A stretch of 22,503 bases of DNA, from positions 1 to 22,503 of the forward strand of contig JBLHWU010000099.1 in assembly GCA_047629355.1 (NCBI GenBank), in the 5' to 3' direction. Under the pieces are notes generated by a model that saw nothing but the letters and a program-made list of their open reading frames with translations, had not been told where the DNA came from and made no database searches. Positions 21,648-22,503 of the stretch are shown here, piece by piece. The number at the start of each line of letters is the position of its first letter. Position 1 is the first letter of the stretch. The stretch comes from CAYUNA01 sp047629355 (lineage in GTDB: Bacteria; Bacteroidota; Bacteroidia; Chitinophagales; Saprospiraceae). Position numbers and translations under genes: made by a program.

Positions 21648-22503
21648 TGCTTAATCCTTCTATTCCTCTTTTCACCTACGCAAACTTCTAACGCTTGCGG
21701 ACCAATTAACCGAAATTTCCAAGGCTACACCTTTATCAATCCTGTTGTTTTTAACTTAAAAGCAAGTGACGCGCCGTTTTTAAGTTCTTTTACAGATTTG
21801 TACAATCAATATTTTAAAAGTGAAAAGGAGCAAAAAAAGGTAGATAATTTAACAGAATGGCAAGACCGTTTTTGCGGATCGGTAACGAAAGAGGATTTGG
21901 GCTTTATTATTTATAAAGCGAGCATTTCAGATTTAAAACTATTAAAAACGGCGGCGGATAGTAAGGATATGCCCGTTCCTGCGCGGTTCGCTAATAATTC
22001 TTTTGCAGCTTATGTAATGGATAAAAAATGCGTCGAAACGGTTGATTACTTGATTTTTGCCAAACGTTGCGAGCCATATGTTACCCAAAATGACGCTTGG
22101 TCAGAGGTCGAAAAAGACTATTCTGCGATGCGCCGATTGGTGACGCAAGGACGGAAGGAGTTGATGCGAACGAAATCACCGTATGTGAGATTACGGTATG
22201 TATATCAGGTGGTACGGATGGCACATTATGCGAAAGATTACCAATTGACTTTGGACATGTACGATTTTGCTGTACCAAAAGTTGACCGACAATTGAGTCG
22301 AATGGACGAGAGTTTTTTGCCGTATTGGATTCTGGGACACAAGGCGGGGGCGATGATGGCTTTGGGACAGCGAGTGGAAGCTTCTTATTTGTATTCCTTA
22401 ATTTTTGAGCATTGTCCGAGTAAGGAACATTCAGCATTTCGGAGTTTTTCCATCAAAACCGAGGAGGAATGGAAGGCGTGTTTATTGCTTTGCAAAAATG
22501 ATT
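21618..22503 (+). CDS. Secreted protein of unknown function, C-terminus beyond the window
   Basis: The frame is open from ATG 21618 to the window edge, 295 codons with no stop. The N-terminus MYSPLGGGGICLILLLFLFSPTQTSNACGP looks like a signal peptide followed by a Cys. An in-frame GTG at 21570 would give MKKVLSILFQALKLPQ ahead of it, which is a more natural signal-peptide start, so the real start is uncertain. The mature part is helical and Tyr/Leu/Lys-rich with scattered Cys (RFCGSV, DKKCVET, AKRCEPY). It has alpha-repeat-like stretches (VRLRYVYQVVRMAHYAKDYQLTLDMYDFAVPKVD, WILGHKAGAMMALGQRVEASYLYSLIFEHCPS) that suggest TPR-like helices. Not recognised as a named family. It is partial at the window end. 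Confidence 0.75.
   Translation, partial: MYSPLGGGGICLILLFLFSPTQTSNACGPINRNFQGYTFINPVVFNLKASDAPFLSSFTDLYNQYFKSEKEQKKVDNLTEWQDRFCGSVTKEDLGFIIYKASISDLKLLKTAADSKDMPVPARFANNSFAAYVMDKKCVETVDYLIFAKRCEPYVTQNDAWSEVEKDYSAMRRLVTQGRKELMRTKSPYVRLRYVYQVVRMAHYAKDYQLTLDMYDFAVPKVDRQLSRMDESFLPYWILGHKAGAMMALGQRVEASYLYSLIFEHCPSKEHSAFRSFSIKTEEEWKACLLLCKND

Noticed and set aside
22081..22437. Minus-strand frame of 118 codons near the window end
   Set aside because: It is antisense to the long open plus-strand frame with a signal peptide, which has the better protein composition.

Overview
The window reads as chromosomal DNA of a Bacteroidota bacterium, most likely from the Saprospiria/Chitinophagia side of the phylum. 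The housekeeping proteins (MnmE, FtsK, SmpB, RecA, membrane pyrophosphatase, PurD, LptB) look like that phylum's versions. Several intergenic regions carry the Bacteroidota -7 element TAnnTTTG, four of them with a TTG placed 19-20 bases upstream. The exact genus is not visible to me. No tRNA, rRNA, CRISPR array or intact transposase was seen.

Layout. 1-470: leader region with a terminator, a promoter and two palindromes. 471-2906: M14-type aspartoacylase/desuccinylase-family protein and mnmE, co-directional with a 36-base gap. 2907-4256: a palindromic repeat and a nucleoid-associated protein gene. 4257-4711: convergent gap. 4712-8707, minus strand: ftsK and an inositol-monophosphatase-family gene, separated by about 675 bases holding two different long palindromes. 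8809-9276: smpB, plus strand. 9470-11209, minus strand: recA with two stacked promoters, preceded by a small hypothetical gene. 11431-14598: an AT-richer, accessory-looking stretch with a decayed MORN-repeat lipoprotein gene (two in-frame stops), a secreted 547-residue protein whose own composition is ordinary, a 109-residue orphan and a decayed IF-1-like gene. 14632-18204, minus strand: a YeeZ-like NAD(P)-binding epimerase-family gene and a K+-dependent membrane pyrophosphatase. 19207-22503, plus strand: purD, lptB and the first 295 codons of a secreted protein cut by the window edge.

The genes are mostly independent housekeeping functions (tRNA modification, chromosome segregation and recombination, trans-translation, purine synthesis, LPS export, pyrophosphate-driven ion pumping). 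I see no defence or secondary-metabolism cluster.

The striking feature is the intergenic DNA, which is full of palindromic repeats of several families. The best is a roughly 165-base element present in four full copies (273-439, 2913-3078, 7371-7534, about 18832-18996) and one half copy (15489-15564). Its ends are inverted repeats (TTAGGAACGCG...CGCGTTCCTAA), its arms fold into one long hairpin, and its most conserved part is the unpaired apex (TCATTATATCAACAT). A base change in one arm is matched in the other between copies. It could be a non-autonomous mobile element or a structured RNA. It is the best candidate for an undescribed system here, but only its structure and repetition are shown; its function is unknown.
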